DNA of 64,000 nt from an uncultured Lachnospiraceae bacterium (GCA_947629525.1 CANREB010000001.1:186001-250000); one strand, 5' to 3'; shown: positions 17,911 through 27,586, numbered from the stretch's first letter. Notes: generated from the sequence alone by a model not told the origin. Numbers and translations: made by a program.

Positions 17911-18840
17911 CTAAAATTCTTCTTTCACAAGATACTTTGGTCTGTCTTTGACCTCCATATACAACTTGCTCATATACTGCCCCATTATGCCAATGCACAA
18001 AAGCTGTACACCGCCTATGAGCGATATGATACACATCATTGAAGGCCATCCTGCCACAGGATCGCCATACATCATTGCCCTGACAAAAATAAATATCATA
18101 AATATAAAAGCTATAAAACAGAAGAATATTCCAAAAAAGGACGCTATCGAAAGCGGCATCGTGGAAAATGCCATGATACCGTCAAGCGAATACAAAAACA
18201 GCTTCCAGAATGACCATTTCGTCTCTCCTGCCGCCCTCTGAACATTCTCGTATTCTATCCATTTTGTCTTATATCCTACCCAGCCGAATATTCCCTTTGA
18301 AAAGCGGTTGTATTCATGCATTGACAATATAGCGTCAGTCACCTGCCTTGTCATAAGGCGGTAATCTCTTGCGCCGTCAACTATTTCCGTCTTTGATATT
18401 TTTCTCATAAGACCGTAAAAACGCCTCGCAAAAAATGAACGTATCGGCGGTTCACCTTTCCTGTTCACACGCCTTGTCGCGACTGAATCATACCCTTCCT
18501 CAATATATCCGTACATTTCAGGAAGGATAGACGGCGGATCCTGAAGGTCGGCGTCCATAAGGACAGTAAAATCACCTATAGACTTTTCAAGCCCCGCAAT
18601 GATCGCAGATTCCTTGCCGAAATTTCTTGAAAACGACACCAAATGCACCCGCTCATCCTTATCATGAAGCGCTCTTACCTGTTCAACCGTTTTGTCCCTA
18701 GAACCGTCATCAACAAATATAAATTCAAACTCAACGCCTTTTTCTTTAAAAAAAGGTTCCTGTTTGACAGTCTCTGCATAAAAAAGGGGCACACTTTCCT
18801 CCTCGTTATAGCAAGGAACAATAATACTTAATGTTTTCAC
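17911..18840 (-). CDS. Polyprenyl-phosphate glycosyltransferase (GtrB/DPM1-like)
   Basis: A 309-residue GT2 enzyme with VPCYNEEESVPLFY, FVDDGSRDKT and LMDADLQDPPSILP, the signature set of bactoprenol-phosphate glucosyl/mannosyl transferases. RRVNRKGEPPIRSFFARRFY and two C-terminal helices (about 232-300) match GtrB. It makes undecaprenyl-P-hexose, which flips outward and feeds membrane GT-C enzymes. The GT-C half of the fusion at the far end of this locus is a plausible user of that sugar. Confidence 0.87.
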   Translation of the reverse strand: MKTLSIIVPCYNEEESVPLFYAETVKQEPFFKEKGVEFEFIFVDDGSRDKTVEQVRALHDKDERVHLVSFSRNFGKESAIIAGLEKSIGDFTVLMDADLQDPPSILPEMYGYIEEGYDSVATRRVNRKGEPPIRSFFARRFYGLMRKISKTEIVDGARDYRLMTRQVTDAILSMHEYNRFSKGIFGWVGYKTKWIEYENVQRAAGETKWSFWKLFLYSLDGIMAFSTMPLSIASFFGIFFCFIAFIFMIFIFVRAMMYGDPVAGWPSMMCIISLIGGVQLLCIGIMGQYMSKLYMEVKDRPKYLVKEEF

Positions 18841-18873
18841 GATATCCTCGTTTCCGCACCATATGCTTTTTAC

Positions 18874-19236
18874 TTAATAAATCATCACATTTCTTACCAG
18901 TGCTTCAATAACCTCGGTGTTTGTCGGTCTTTCATCCGTACCGCAGTATATACTCCCGAAAACGATCTCCATAGCGTCCTTATTGCCCCTTGACCATGCA
19001 GTCTCTATAGAGTTCCTTATAGCCCTTTCTACCTGTTTATCGGTTGTATCAAATCTGTGCGCAAGTTCAGGATATAAAAGCTTTGTCACCGACTCAAGCA
19101 TCTCATGGTTCTGACACGATATCAGTACCGCTTCCCTAAGATAGCGATAACCTCTCTGCCTTGCCTGAAATCCAAGACGCAGCATCAGGTATGTTGAATT
19201 CGTAAGAATTTTGACTCGTGAGCTTTCGCTTTCCAT
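18874..19236 (-). CDS. Stand-alone Spo0A C-terminal DNA-binding domain protein
   Basis: This 120-residue protein aligns by eye with the effector domain of Spo0A along almost its whole length. It has LRLGFQARQRGYRYLREAV, SVTKLLYPELAHRFDTT, then VERAIRNSIETAWSRGN (the DNA-recognition helix region) and RPTNTEVIEALV. There is no phosphoacceptor receiver domain, so it cannot be switched by the sporulation phosphorelay in the usual way. ATG 19236 follows GGGGAGG. It lies between fcl and the GtrB-like gene with no promoter of its own that I can see, suggesting a regulator carried within the glycan operon. Confidence 0.85.
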   Translation of the reverse strand: MESESSRVKILTNSTYLMLRLGFQARQRGYRYLREAVLISCQNHEMLESVTKLLYPELAHRFDTTDKQVERAIRNSIETAWSRGNKDAMEIVFGSIYCGTDERPTNTEVIEALVRNVMIY

Positions 19237-19275
19237 CAAAAGCCTCCCCGTAAAGTTACAACTACATCCTCCCGC

Positions 19276-20217
19276 CTACAGACGGGCATCTTTAATATTC
19301 TCCTTAAACCAGTCATAAGCAAGCTTTATTCCTTCCTCAAGTTCCACTTTATGTGTCCAGCCAAGCTTATGAATCTTAGTCACATCAGTAAGTTTTCTCG
19401 GCATACCGTCAGGCATATCCTTATTCCATATGATATCGCCTTCAAATCCTACAACACGCCTTACCGCCTCAGCAAGCTCCTTTATGGTAACTTCCTTTCC
19501 CGTACCTATATTTACATGCTGTTCTCCGTCATAATTTTCAAGCAAAAATACACATGCATCAGCCATATCGTCAACATACAGAAATTCCCTGAGCGGAGCG
19601 CCTGTTCCCCAAAGCTCCACGTTCCTGCTGTTATTTTGCTTCGCATCATGAAACTTTCTGATCATCGCAGGCATTACATGGGAACCTGACAGATCATAAT
19701 TATCATGCGGTCCGTACAGATTTGTCGGCATACAGCTTATAAAATTATCACCATACTGCCTCTTAAAAAATTTGCACATTTCCAAACCTGAGATCTTGGC
19801 TATCGCATACGCCTCGTTAGTTTCCTCAAGCGGTCCCGTAAGCAGTGCGTCCTCCGGTATCGGCTGCGGCGCAAGCCTTGGATATATACATGTGCTTCCC
19901 AAAAACAGAAGTTTCTTAACTTTATAGTCATGGGCACATTTTATCACGTTGCACTGAATCTGCATATTTTCATACGCAAACTCTGCAGGCGTTGTATTAT
20001 TGGCATTTATGCCGCCGACTTTAGCTGCCGCAAGTATTACGATATCGGGACGTTCATTTTCAAAAAACTCCCGAACCGACTGTTGGTTCGTTAAGTCCAG
20101 TTCTTTGTGAGTCTTACCGATAATATTTGTATATCCCTTTTCTTTAAGGTTTCTGACGATCGCAGAGCCTACCAGTCCCCTGTGCCCTGCCACATAGATC
20201 TTATCTGACTTATCCAT
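19276..20217 (-). CDS. fcl: GDP-L-fucose synthase
   Basis: A 313-residue extended SDR enzyme (epimerase/reductase) that converts GDP-4-keto-6-deoxymannose to GDP-L-fucose. [11 protein letters not shown] is the NADP loop, [15 protein letters not shown] contains the YxxxK pair, and [16 protein letters not shown] is diagnostic of Fcl/WcaG. ATG 20217 overlaps the gmd stop by eight bases, and GAGGAAAATA within gmd is its ribosome site. Together the pair indicates L-fucose, or a derivative, in the glycan. Confidence 0.94.
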   Translation of the reverse strand: MDKSDKIYVAGHRGLVGSAIVRNLKEKGYTNIIGKTHKELDLTNQQSVREFFENERPDIVILAAAKVGGINANNTTPAEFAYENMQIQCNVIKCAHDYKVKKLLFLGSTCIYPRLAPQPIPEDALLTGPLEETNEAYAIAKISGLEMCKFFKRQYGDNFISCMPTNLYGPHDNYDLSGSHVMPAMIRKFHDAKQNNSRNVELWGTGAPLREFLYVDDMADACVFLLENYDGEQHVNIGTGKEVTIKELAEAVRRVVGFEGDIIWNKDMPDGMPRKLTDVTKIHKLGWTHKVELEEGIKLAYDWFKENIKDARL

Positions 20218-21292
20218 TATTTTCCTCGTTTCTGTTCTTTTTATAATCCGCGCTTGATATTCCCGCAACTGCTTTCATATCAGCATCCATCATCATTGAT
20301 ACAAGTTCCCTGAAACCTACTTTGCGCTTCCATCCAAGCTCTTTTTCAGCCTTAGCCGGATTTCCCCAAAGAAATTCAACCTCAGCCGGACGGTAAAATT
20401 CAGGATTTACGTCAACAAGCAGTCTGCCGCTGTCCGAATCATATCCCTTTTCCGATACTCCTTCGCCTTCCCAGCGTATTCTGATGCCAAGTTCTTCAAA
20501 TGCCGCTTCAACAAACTGACGCACAGTATGCGTTTCATTTGTCGCCAGAACATAATCTCCGGGCGCCGGCTGTTGAAGCATAAGCCACATTCCTTCAACA
20601 TAGTCTCCGGCAAATCCCCAGTCCCTCTTGGCATTCATATTACCAAGTGAAAGTTTGTCCTGCTTTCCTGCCGCTATATTTGCAATGGCAAGCGTGATCT
20701 TTCTTGTAACGAAATTTTCTCCGCGTCTGGGCGACTCATGATTGAAAAGAATACCGTTGCAGGCAAACATATTATATGATTCCCTGTAATTCACCGTTAT
20801 CCAGTAAGAATACAGCTTTGCCACTCCATAAGGACTCTTTGGATAAAACGGGGTCGCTTCACTTTGGGGCGCCGTCTCAGGCAGCCCTCCGAACAGCTCT
20901 GATGTCGATGCCTGATAATATCTGCAGTTTCCGCCATTTACCCTTATTGCCTCCAGCAATTTAAGAGTGCTGACACCCGTGGCATCCGCCGTATACTCCG
21001 GAACTTCAAAAGACACACCTACATGCGACTGCGCCGCCAGATTGTAAACTTCTGTAGGTCTTATCTCTCCTATGATACGCATCAGATTTGATGAATCGGT
21101 CGTATCCGCAAAATGCAGAAAAAACTTTACCTTATAATAGTCCGAATTTATCAAATGGTCTATGCGCATAGTATTTGATATACTGTGTCTTCTTATAAGC
21201 CCATGCACCTCGTAACCTTTAGCAAGCAGGAACTCGGCAAGATATGAGCCGTCCTGACCTGTTATACCTGTTATTAATGCAACATTGTTCAT
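20210..21292 (-). CDS. gmd: GDP-mannose 4,6-dehydratase
   Basis: A 360-residue SDR enzyme. [19 protein letters not shown] is the NADP-binding start, [14 protein letters not shown] and [16 protein letters not shown] hold the catalytic tyrosine and lysine, and [17 protein letters not shown] is characteristic of Gmd. It makes GDP-4-keto-6-deoxy-D-mannose for Fcl. A good GGAGG precedes ATG 21292. It is the first gene after a promoter flanked by inverted repeats, so its promoter likely drives the glycan operon. Confidence 0.95.
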   Translation of the reverse strand: MNNVALITGITGQDGSYLAEFLLAKGYEVHGLIRRHSISNTMRIDHLINSDYYKVKFFLHFADTTDSSNLMRIIGEIRPTEVYNLAAQSHVGVSFEVPEYTADATGVSTLKLLEAIRVNGGNCRYYQASTSELFGGLPETAPQSEATPFYPKSPYGVAKLYSYWITVNYRESYNMFACNGILFNHESPRRGENFVTRKITLAIANIAAGKQDKLSLGNMNAKRDWGFAGDYVEGMWLMLQQPAPGDYVLATNETHTVRQFVEAAFEELGIRIRWEGEGVSEKGYDSDSGRLLVDVNPEFYRPAEVEFLWGNPAKAEKELGWKRKVGFRELVSMMMDADMKAVAGISSADYKKNRNEENNG

Positions 21293-21311
21293 TTTGATCC
21301 TCCGTTTATAG

Positions 21312-21339
21312 TGTGTCCGCGGATTTAAGAGCAGACACA
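21312..21339 (-). promoter_or_regulatory. Hairpin in the gmd leader
   Basis: TGTGTC and GACACA (minus strand) can pair just upstream of the gmd ribosome site. A second pairing, GGATTTAA near the predicted 5' end (21390-21383) with TTAAATCC (21328-21321), would enclose most of the leader. The about 90-nt leader is therefore likely folded. No known riboswitch class is recognisable. Confidence 0.4.
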
Positions 21340-21351
21340 GATTTTCATATG

Positions 21352-21438
21352 GCAGTATGGAATTTCAAGCCTTGTACCTGCGTTAAATCCAGTATACACA
21401 CACTCCGTGATTATTACAACAAAAAAATTCCATACCGC
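21352..21438. repeat. 14-bp inverted repeats flanking a promoter
   Basis: GCAGTATGGAATTT (21352-21365) and the reverse complement of 21425-21438 (GCGGTATGGAATTT) match at 13 of 14 bases. The 59 bp between them contain a complete promoter for gmd. The element lies wholly between the rmlD stop and the gmd start. Such a layout resembles invertible promoters used for phase variation, although 87 bp is short for one; a structured operator is the alternative. Confidence 0.55.
21391..21419 (-). promoter_or_regulatory. Promoter for gmd and the glycan operon
   Basis: Minus-strand TTGTAA (21419-21414), a 17-base spacer and TATACT (21396-21391) form a good vegetative promoter pointing at gmd. It is the clearest promoter between glmM and the pse operon and may drive the genes from gmd to the GT2 gene at 7539. 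Confidence 0.7.
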
Positions 21439-21451
21439 TTCCCACAAGCCT

Positions 21452-22315
21452 TTATATGCAGTTATCGTTAATATACTCTGCGATCGCTTTCTCCCACTGA
21501 GCAAACATAAAATCAGTCGTAAGCCTGAACATATAATTGTCAAGTATTGAATATGCAGGTCTGGGGGCAATCACGCCGGACGCATTTTTATTGTACTGCT
21601 GCGTAGTGACGGTTTCCACAGCCGTCGATTTTCCCGCAAGTTTGTATATCTCACGCGCAAAATCCGCCCAGTTGGTAGAACCTTCGCAAGTTCCATGAAA
21701 CAGTCCGTAATTGTCTGTCGGAAGCAGATAAGCTATTGCCTTGGCAAGCTCGTCCGCGCTTGTGGGCGAGCCGAACTGATCGCCCACCACGGTGACCTTA
21801 TCATGGTTTTGAGACAAGCCAAGCATTGTTTTTACAAAGTTTTTACCGTCGCCGTACAGCCATGCTGTTCGTACTATAAAATATTCTTTTGCAAACTCTT
21901 TCACAAAATTTTCACCCGCAAGTTTCGTCTTGCCATAGACTGCCTGCGGATTTGGCGTGTCAAATTCCGTATACGGTATATTTGAGTTACCGTCAAAAAC
22001 GTAATCGGTTGAAATATGCACAAGCTTTGCCCCATATTTTGAAGCTGCTATGCTCAGATTTCTCGGACCGATCGCATTTATCCTGTAAGCATTATCAATG
22101 TCCGTCTCACACCCGTTGACGTTAGTATGCGCCGCGCAGTTAATTATGGCATATGGTCTTATATCACCGACAAGCCTGTTCACGTCATCAATATCCGTAA
22201 TGTCAAGCTGCGCCACGTCGGTGTTCACACACTCATATTCCCTGCTGTTTTCATAAATCTTATTAACGGCATGCCCAAGCTGACCGTTACACCCTGTTAC
22301 TATTATTTTTTTCAC
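21452..22315 (-). CDS. rmlD: dTDP-4-dehydrorhamnose reductase (RmlD-like)
   Basis: A 287-residue SDR enzyme. KKIIVTGCNGQLGHAVNKI is the NAD(P) loop, INCAAHTNVNGCETD is the family motif, and AVYGKTKLAGENF holds YxxxK. HISTDYVFDG and the late NWADFAREIY also fit RmlD. I choose GTG 22315, five bases after GGAGG; upstream in-frame starts lack a ribosome site. RmlA, B and C are not in the window, so dTDP-rhamnose synthesis would depend on genes elsewhere. A related 4-keto sugar reductase is possible. Confidence 0.85.
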   Translation of the reverse strand: MKKIIVTGCNGQLGHAVNKIYENSREYECVNTDVAQLDITDIDDVNRLVGDIRPYAIINCAAHTNVNGCETDIDNAYRINAIGPRNLSIAASKYGAKLVHISTDYVFDGNSNIPYTEFDTPNPQAVYGKTKLAGENFVKEFAKEYFIVRTAWLYGDGKNFVKTMLGLSQNHDKVTVVGDQFGSPTSADELAKAIAYLLPTDNYGLFHGTCEGSTNWADFAREIYKLAGKSTAVETVTTQQYNKNASGVIAPRPAYSILDNYMFRLTTDFMFAQWEKAIAEYINDNCI

Positions 22316-22354
22316 ACTGACCTCCATATATTCAGTTTGGCAGCTCAAATATGA

Positions 22355-22618
22355 TCATTCTCCCAAACCGCCCTCTACCAATTGAACAAGCCTGTTCAAA
22401 GCTTCCGTTTCATCTTTGCCCTCGCAGATAAGTTCGATTTCATCGCCGCTCTTTACGCAGGCTCCAAGTACACTCAGAACACTCTTTGCATTAGCTGTGA
22501 TGTCGCCAAATGTAAATGTGATACGCGATTCAAACTGCATTGCCTCCTTACAAAGCATACCCGCAGGACGAAGATGCAGCCCTGTAGGATTATTGATTAC
22601 TACCTTTTGGCTTACCAT
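22355..22618 (-). CDS. ptsH: HPr phosphocarrier protein
   Basis: An 87-residue HPr. NPTGLHLRPA places His15 for PEP-dependent phosphorylation by enzyme I, and NAKSVLSVLG carries Ser46 for HPr kinase. It is therefore a full-function HPr, unlike the truncated relative on the plus strand at 55371. It lies between glmM and rmlD rather than next to a ptsI gene, which ties sugar transport signalling to envelope precursor genes by position only. Confidence 0.9.
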   Translation of the reverse strand: MVSQKVVINNPTGLHLRPAGMLCKEAMQFESRITFTFGDITANAKSVLSVLGACVKSGDEIELICEGKDETEALNRLVQLVEGGLGE

Positions 22619-22662
22619 GTTTATCCTCCATTCTCTCGTTCCCTACAACACACGAATCCATG

Positions 22663-24012
22663 TTAAAGCATGACATTCTGAATAAGCTCCGCAAGCTGTT
22701 TTGCCTCTTTTTCTATCAATTCCTTATCTTTTCCTTCTATCATAACACGTACAAGCGGCTCTGTCCCGGAAGGTCTTATGAGTACTCTCCCTTCTCCCTC
22801 AAATTTTTTGCTTACGCGTTCTATCGCTTCCGCTATCTCTGTATATTCCATATAGCTGTCTTTTTTATGGTTGGGAACCTTTGCCCCGACAAGCGCCTGC
22901 GGCAGTACTGTCATCACTTTTGAAAGTTCAGAAAGCTTCTCGCCCGTATCTACCATCACATCAAGCAGGTGAAGCGCGCTCAAAAGTCCGTCCCCCGTAG
23001 TATTTTCATCGAGGAAAATAATATGCCCCGACTGCTCCCCGCCAAGGTTTGCCCCTATCTCAAGCATCCGCTCAAGCACATATCTGTCGCCGACCTTGGT
23101 CTGCTCCATATGTATGCCCTGCTTCTCTCCCATCTGGAAAAATCCGAGGTTGCTCATTACAGTGGCTACAATGGTATTATCCTTTAATTTGCCGTTTTTC
23201 TTCATGTGGCATCCGATTATCGACATTATCACATCGCCGTCTATCTCTTTGCCGTTCTCATCGACCGCGAGAAGCCTGTCGGCATCACCGTCAAACGCAA
23301 GCCCCACATCAGCATGCTCATAAACTACTCTTGCCATCAATTCCTGCATATGTGTCGAGCCGCAATTGGCATTGATATTTGTCCCGTCAGGCGAATTGTG
23401 GATCGCCACCACATCAGCCCCAAGCTCTTTGAGCGTCTCGACCGACGTATAATATGAAGCACCCTCGGCACAATCGACTACGATCTTCATCCCACGCAGA
23501 TTGACAGGCACTGCCCTTACGGCATGATTGATATATTCTTCCCTTGCATCTGTCCTGTATTTTATCTTTCCTATACTTGGACCCGTGGGAAAATTGACAT
23601 CCTTCATATCGTCTCTGATAAGTGCTTCTATCTCATCTTCAAGCGCATCGGGCAGTTTAAATCCGTTGCCGTCAAAAAATTTTATACCGTTAAATTCAAC
23701 AGGATTATGTGACGCTGAGATCACGACACCTGCATCCACTCTGTATTTTCTTGTAAGATACGCTATCGCAGGCGTAGGTATCACTCCTACATACACCACG
23801 TTTGCTCCTACGGAACATGCCCCCGCCATAAGCGCGTTGGCGAGCATATCTCCTGAAATGCGCGTATCACATCCAACCATTATCGTAGCCTTATGCTCAT
23901 GCTCCTTTGAAAGTACATATGCCCCTGCCTGCCCAAGCTGCATCGCAAGCATCGGGGTAAGTTCATCGTTAGCTACGCCGCGCACTCCGTCAGTGCCAAA
24001 CAACCTTGCCAT
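22663..24012 (-). CDS. glmM: Phosphoglucosamine mutase
   Basis: A 449-residue phosphohexomutase converting glucosamine-6-phosphate to glucosamine-1-phosphate for UDP-GlcNAc. [16 protein letters not shown] bears the phosphoserine, AFDGDADRL the Mg site, GGEQSGHII the sugar loop and [12 protein letters not shown] the phosphate loop. It ends the conserved cdaA-ybbR-glmM operon; GlmM is known to bind and restrain CdaA in Firmicutes. UDP-GlcNAc is also the starting sugar for the pse pathway. Confidence 0.96.
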   Translation of the reverse strand: MARLFGTDGVRGVANDELTPMLAMQLGQAGAYVLSKEHEHKATIMVGCDTRISGDMLANALMAGACSVGANVVYVGVIPTPAIAYLTRKYRVDAGVVISASHNPVEFNGIKFFDGNGFKLPDALEDEIEALIRDDMKDVNFPTGPSIGKIKYRTDAREEYINHAVRAVPVNLRGMKIVVDCAEGASYYTSVETLKELGADVVAIHNSPDGTNINANCGSTHMQELMARVVYEHADVGLAFDGDADRLLAVDENGKEIDGDVIMSIIGCHMKKNGKLKDNTIVATVMSNLGFFQMGEKQGIHMEQTKVGDRYVLERMLEIGANLGGEQSGHIIFLDENTTGDGLLSALHLLDVMVDTGEKLSELSKVMTVLPQALVGAKVPNHKKDSYMEYTEIAEAIERVSKKFEGEGRVLIRPSGTEPLVRVMIEGKDKELIEKEAKQLAELIQNVML

Positions 24013-24031
24013 TATCCGTTACCTCTTTCTA

Positions 24032-25348
24032 TTATTCATTCTCTTCTTCATCTGCCTGCAGAGTTATCGTAAACTGATACTTTTCTTCAAACTCCACATC
24101 ATTCAGATTGAATACTACATCCCCTAAATACGTGCCCGGTACCCATTCATCGATTCCAAGCGATTCTCTTAATAACTCCATATCGACCACACCGATGACA
24201 GAATTTTCATCTATGCTGTTCACCACAGACTCCGTTCCCGTCACCTTTATCGTATACGGATGCGGATTGTCTTCCGGCAGCTCCCTGACAGTAACGTTAA
24301 AGCCTGCGGGCTTGTTACCGACTGCCAGATTTGAGGCAGGTATCTGAAGCGTTCTCGTCACGACTTTCTCTATACCTACATTCACACTTACATTGCCGCC
24401 AAAACTGCTTTCCGCAAACTGCGTGCCGCTTGGCAGATACTTACGTATATTTACTGTTTCGGTAAAGCTCTCCTGACGATCGGTAAGGTCAAGCGCCGGA
24501 TCTGTTACCGATATCTTTGAAACTGTGTCGAGTACCGATTTTCGTCCCGCTATCAGAACTGCCGCAGGTTCACATGTGATCTCCCCGTTAGCGGTAAATC
24601 CTTCGGCGGCTGTCCCTGTCGTATTAAAGCTTAAAGGAACTTCTTTTGTTGCAAGTATGGTAACAGCGACATTGATCGTTGATATATTCATATTTATAGA
24701 GCTGCTGCGCACCTCGTTGTCATCAGCATCATAAAGCTTTAGTTCAACATTGGTATTGATATCCTGTGATGCTCCGCTGATACTGGTGACGGCTTCCACG
24801 CTTTCTACCTTGTTGATGAGCGACTCAGGTCCCGAGATCCGCACCGTATTCAGGCTCGGCGTCACGTTGCCGACAACATATCCGTCTGCAGGTTCGCCCG
24901 TGATCGATGTATTTATAACCATCTGGACACGTTTCATGTCCTCTATTGATAATTGAAGATTATCTATATTTGTTTTAAATTCAAATTCGGAATTGTTGCG
25001 CGTACTTGAAGCCTTTATACCGACAGTATTCATAAATGTAAGCTCTGACATATCGGCGACAGCTTTGATATCTTCTTTTGTCAAACCGTCAAACGAACTG
25101 CTCTTGCCCTCAACCGTGACATTGACACTGTCAGTGCCGTTAAGTATCGCATAAACCTTACCTTCACTTGTGATCAGGTCATCATTTATTATCTCGACAG
25201 GAACATTATAAAAAGTCTTGCTCTCTACAGGGTCTGTAATACTGTTTACAACGAACCACAAACCGCACGAAAATGCCACTGCCAACAGCTTAAGTCCTAA
25301 ATTTTTCGTGAATAGATCTGCCACTTTGCGGAAAATACTATTTTTCAT
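24032..25348 (-). CDS. ybbR: YbbR-domain membrane protein (CdaR), regulator of CdaA
   Basis: A 438-residue protein with one N-terminal helix, LGLKLLAVAFSCGLWFVVNSI (the start region is typical of YbbR proteins). An extracellular part follows with repeated YbbR units, including KTFYNVPVEIIND, LNTVRISGPESLI and PHPYTIKVTG. It overlaps the end of cdaA by 11 bases. In other Firmicutes CdaR binds CdaA and tunes c-di-AMP output. The tail is acidic. Confidence 0.9.
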   Translation of the reverse strand: MKNSIFRKVADLFTKNLGLKLLAVAFSCGLWFVVNSITDPVESKTFYNVPVEIINDDLITSEGKVYAILNGTDSVNVTVEGKSSSFDGLTKEDIKAVADMSELTFMNTVGIKASSTRNNSEFEFKTNIDNLQLSIEDMKRVQMVINTSITGEPADGYVVGNVTPSLNTVRISGPESLINKVESVEAVTSISGASQDINTNVELKLYDADDNEVRSSSINMNISTINVAVTILATKEVPLSFNTTGTAAEGFTANGEITCEPAAVLIAGRKSVLDTVSKISVTDPALDLTDRQESFTETVNIRKYLPSGTQFAESSFGGNVSVNVGIEKVVTRTLQIPASNLAVGNKPAGFNVTVRELPEDNPHPYTIKVTGTESVVNSIDENSVIGVVDMELLRESLGIDEWVPGTYLGDVVFNLNDVEFEEKYQFTITLQADEEENE

Positions 25349-26201
25349 TTTTAGCCCTACCTTTCCAGAGCCCGCGTTTCTTTTCCTCCGTTTCTTTGTT
25401 CTGTATCATATGAAGCTTTTCCCGAAGCCCGTTAGCGTCAAGATTTCTGAAAAGTTTTCCCTCATAAGTAACGCTGACATTGCCCGTTTCCTCAGACACG
25501 ATTATCGTAAGGGCATCCGTTACTTCGGATATTCCTACTCCCGCACGGTGACGCGTACCAAGCTCTTTGCTTATCTCCATATTATCAGAAAGCGGAAGGT
25601 AGCATGTCGCAGACACTACCCTGTCTCCCCGCACAATAACAGCGCCGTCATGAAGCGGTGTGTTATGTTCAAAAATATTTATAAGAAGCTGGCTTGAAAT
25701 AAGTCCGTCAACCTCTATACCTGTTCTCTCATACTCAGTGAGCAGCACATTCTGTTCTATTACTATAAGCGCTCCTGTCTTTACCTTTCCCATCTCGAAG
25801 CTCGCCTTTACAAGATCGTTTACTGTCTTATCGGAAAACCGCTCATCTGACGCTTTTTCAAATGTGATGATATTATTTATAAGGCTTTTGCGCCCCAACT
25901 CTTCAAGCGCTCTTCTAAGCTCCGGCTGCAGCACTACCACGACAGCAATGACCGCTATGCTGAATACATTCTCAACGATCCATACTATAGTGTGCATTTT
26001 AAAGAACATGGCAAGCAGAATAAATATGAGAATAATGATTATGCCTTTCATAAGCTGCCATACTTTTGTATGTTTTGCCCATGCCATAATATGATACACC
26101 AAAAAGGATATAATGAGTATTTCCACTATATCCTCCCATCTTAATCTCTGCAAAGACCAATTGCCTTGGTATGAACTTAGAAAATCCCTGATGATGTCCA
26201 T
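25338..26201 (-). CDS. cdaA: Diadenylate cyclase CdaA
   Basis: A 287-residue c-di-AMP synthase. Three membrane helices (about 20-100) precede the DAC domain, which shows LHDGAVIV (the DGA motif) and GTRHRAGVGIS (the RHR motif). ATP to c-di-AMP at the membrane controls potassium, turgor and cell-wall balance. It starts a few bases after the upstream membrane gene, so those unknown genes are probably co-transcribed. Confidence 0.96.
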   Translation of the reverse strand: MDIIRDFLSSYQGNWSLQRLRWEDIVEILIISFLVYHIMAWAKHTKVWQLMKGIIIILIFILLAMFFKMHTIVWIVENVFSIAVIAVVVVLQPELRRALEELGRKSLINNIITFEKASDERFSDKTVNDLVKASFEMGKVKTGALIVIEQNVLLTEYERTGIEVDGLISSQLLINIFEHNTPLHDGAVIVRGDRVVSATCYLPLSDNMEISKELGTRHRAGVGISEVTDALTIIVSEETGNVSVTYEGKLFRNLDANGLREKLHMIQNKETEEKKRGLWKGRAKNEK

Positions 26202-26206
26202 TTACA

Positions 26207-27163
26207 CTAATTCCTTTTCTGCTGTTTTACTGCTTTTTCGGGTACTCTTATTGTTTTGACCCTCTTTTGAGGCGTCGCAACCGTATTCTTAGGAACCGCT
26301 TTTACGTAGTAGTAATACTCGTCATCCTCAAACTGTACCAGCTCGGTACGCGAATAATCGACATTAAATACAAAAAACTCAAGCACTTTGGCAATAAGCA
26401 CCGACACAACGTTTCCAAGTATCACGCCGATGATCGGAAGGTTTGTATTATACATAAGGTCGCCGAACAGCAGTATAAGAATATTAGCAAGCGCCCCCGT
26501 TATCATCGCAATAGTCCACGCATAGTCAACGCTCAGCCTCCGTATAAAATATACGATCAGCAAAGTCGCAGCAAACGCCGCAACAGCCACAAACATAGTC
26601 TTGTTGCTCATAAGCCCGTCAACAACATATCGGAACTTTTCAAGGGAACCATCCTCCTCAAAAGTATCGAGCACGGAAGCGCTCTGTGATATATAGCTGA
26701 CCGTGTAATATACTATGACCCCGCTCGCGACAGATACCGCGGATACGGGCGTACCCGCAAGCCCCATAGCTATAGGCATGATATACGGTATTTTAAGTAT
26801 AAAGCAGACCGGCGTCAAAAGCACGGCGATCGTGTCTCTCGGCGAAAATCTGATATATAATATAAACAACAGCAAAAATATCGCAAGCGCAACAACAGCA
26901 CACTCCATTGACAGCGCATAAAGATGTCCAAGAGTGACCAGCGCACATATAAATACAATAAAATTCATCGGCAGGAATGAGCACATAAGCGCAAGAATAA
27001 ACACAACAGCCATATTTTTAAGCGCACTCATATACCCTATAGCACCGTTTATTATCAGTATGGTAACAAACGCCAGCAGAAATTTGCTTATCGGCGTAAT
27101 ATATATTTCATATTTACTGTAAAACCTTTTCAGGTGCTCACGCATAACCAAAAGGGTAGTCAT
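26207..27163 (-). CDS. Conserved multi-pass membrane protein, function unknown
   Basis: A 318-residue protein with eight or nine hydrophobic helices between residues 25 and 275. A soluble C-terminal tail has the unusual run FEDDEYYYYVKAVPK followed by a very basic KRVKTIRVPEKAVKQQKRN end. ATG 27163 follows AAGGAAAG. I recognise no catalytic motif. It lies five bases before cdaA and after another membrane gene, so a link to c-di-AMP or envelope control is possible but is only inference. Confidence 0.75.
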   Translation of the reverse strand: MTTLLVMREHLKRFYSKYEIYITPISKFLLAFVTILIINGAIGYMSALKNMAVVFILALMCSFLPMNFIVFICALVTLGHLYALSMECAVVALAIFLLLFILYIRFSPRDTIAVLLTPVCFILKIPYIMPIAMGLAGTPVSAVSVASGVIVYYTVSYISQSASVLDTFEEDGSLEKFRYVVDGLMSNKTMFVAVAAFAATLLIVYFIRRLSVDYAWTIAMITGALANILILLFGDLMYNTNLPIIGVILGNVVSVLIAKVLEFFVFNVDYSRTELVQFEDDEYYYYVKAVPKNTVATPQKRVKTIRVPEKAVKQQKRN

Positions 27164-27187
27164 AATACTTTCCTTTCTTTTAAGGCA

Positions 27188-27586
27188 TTATTTCCTGTTT
27201 TCTTTATCGTACAGATAAGAAAGCTTTTTCAGATTGTTGTAATACCTTTTAAGGCTTTTTCTCGCTTTTGTATAGCGGTATGTGTATACGCCATAGGAAG
27301 CAGCCGCGTACACTGCAACAAAGACAAGATACGCAATTATCACTTTCTTGCCGAATTCAAACAGATCCATCTTGTAGATGTCCGCCATGAACACCTCAAA
27401 ATCATACAATATAAACATTCCAAAGACAATAAAAAAACCCACCGTGCCGCTTATAATTGATTTAATTACCTGCAGCCCGATATAATCTCCCCTGAAATAG
27501 CTTCCTATTGATACGTTTTTTTTGCCCTCATTCGCCTCATAGGAAGCCATTTTGGTCATCAGTCTGATTCGCTCTTCATTTAACAT
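27188..27586 (-). CDS. Small two-helix membrane protein, function unknown
   Basis: A 132-residue protein with a soluble N-terminus, two hydrophobic helices (about 42-68 and 84-106) and a lysine- and tyrosine-rich C-terminal helix (ARKSLKRYYNNLKKLSYLY). It is 12 bp after the flagellar YvyF-like gene and 24 bp before the next membrane gene. I do not recognise the family. Its topology suggests a scaffold or accessory subunit. Confidence 0.7.
   Translation of the reverse strand: MLNEERIRLMTKMASYEANEGKKNVSIGSYFRGDYIGLQVIKSIISGTVGFFIVFGMFILYDFEVFMADIYKMDLFEFGKKVIIAYLVFVAVYAAASYGVYTYRYTKARKSLKRYYNNLKKLSYLYDKENRK

Noticed and set aside
23528..24127. Plus-strand open frame of 199 codons opposite glmM
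   Set aside because: It overlaps a firmly identified gene, spans the ybbR-glmM junction and has no ribosome site.
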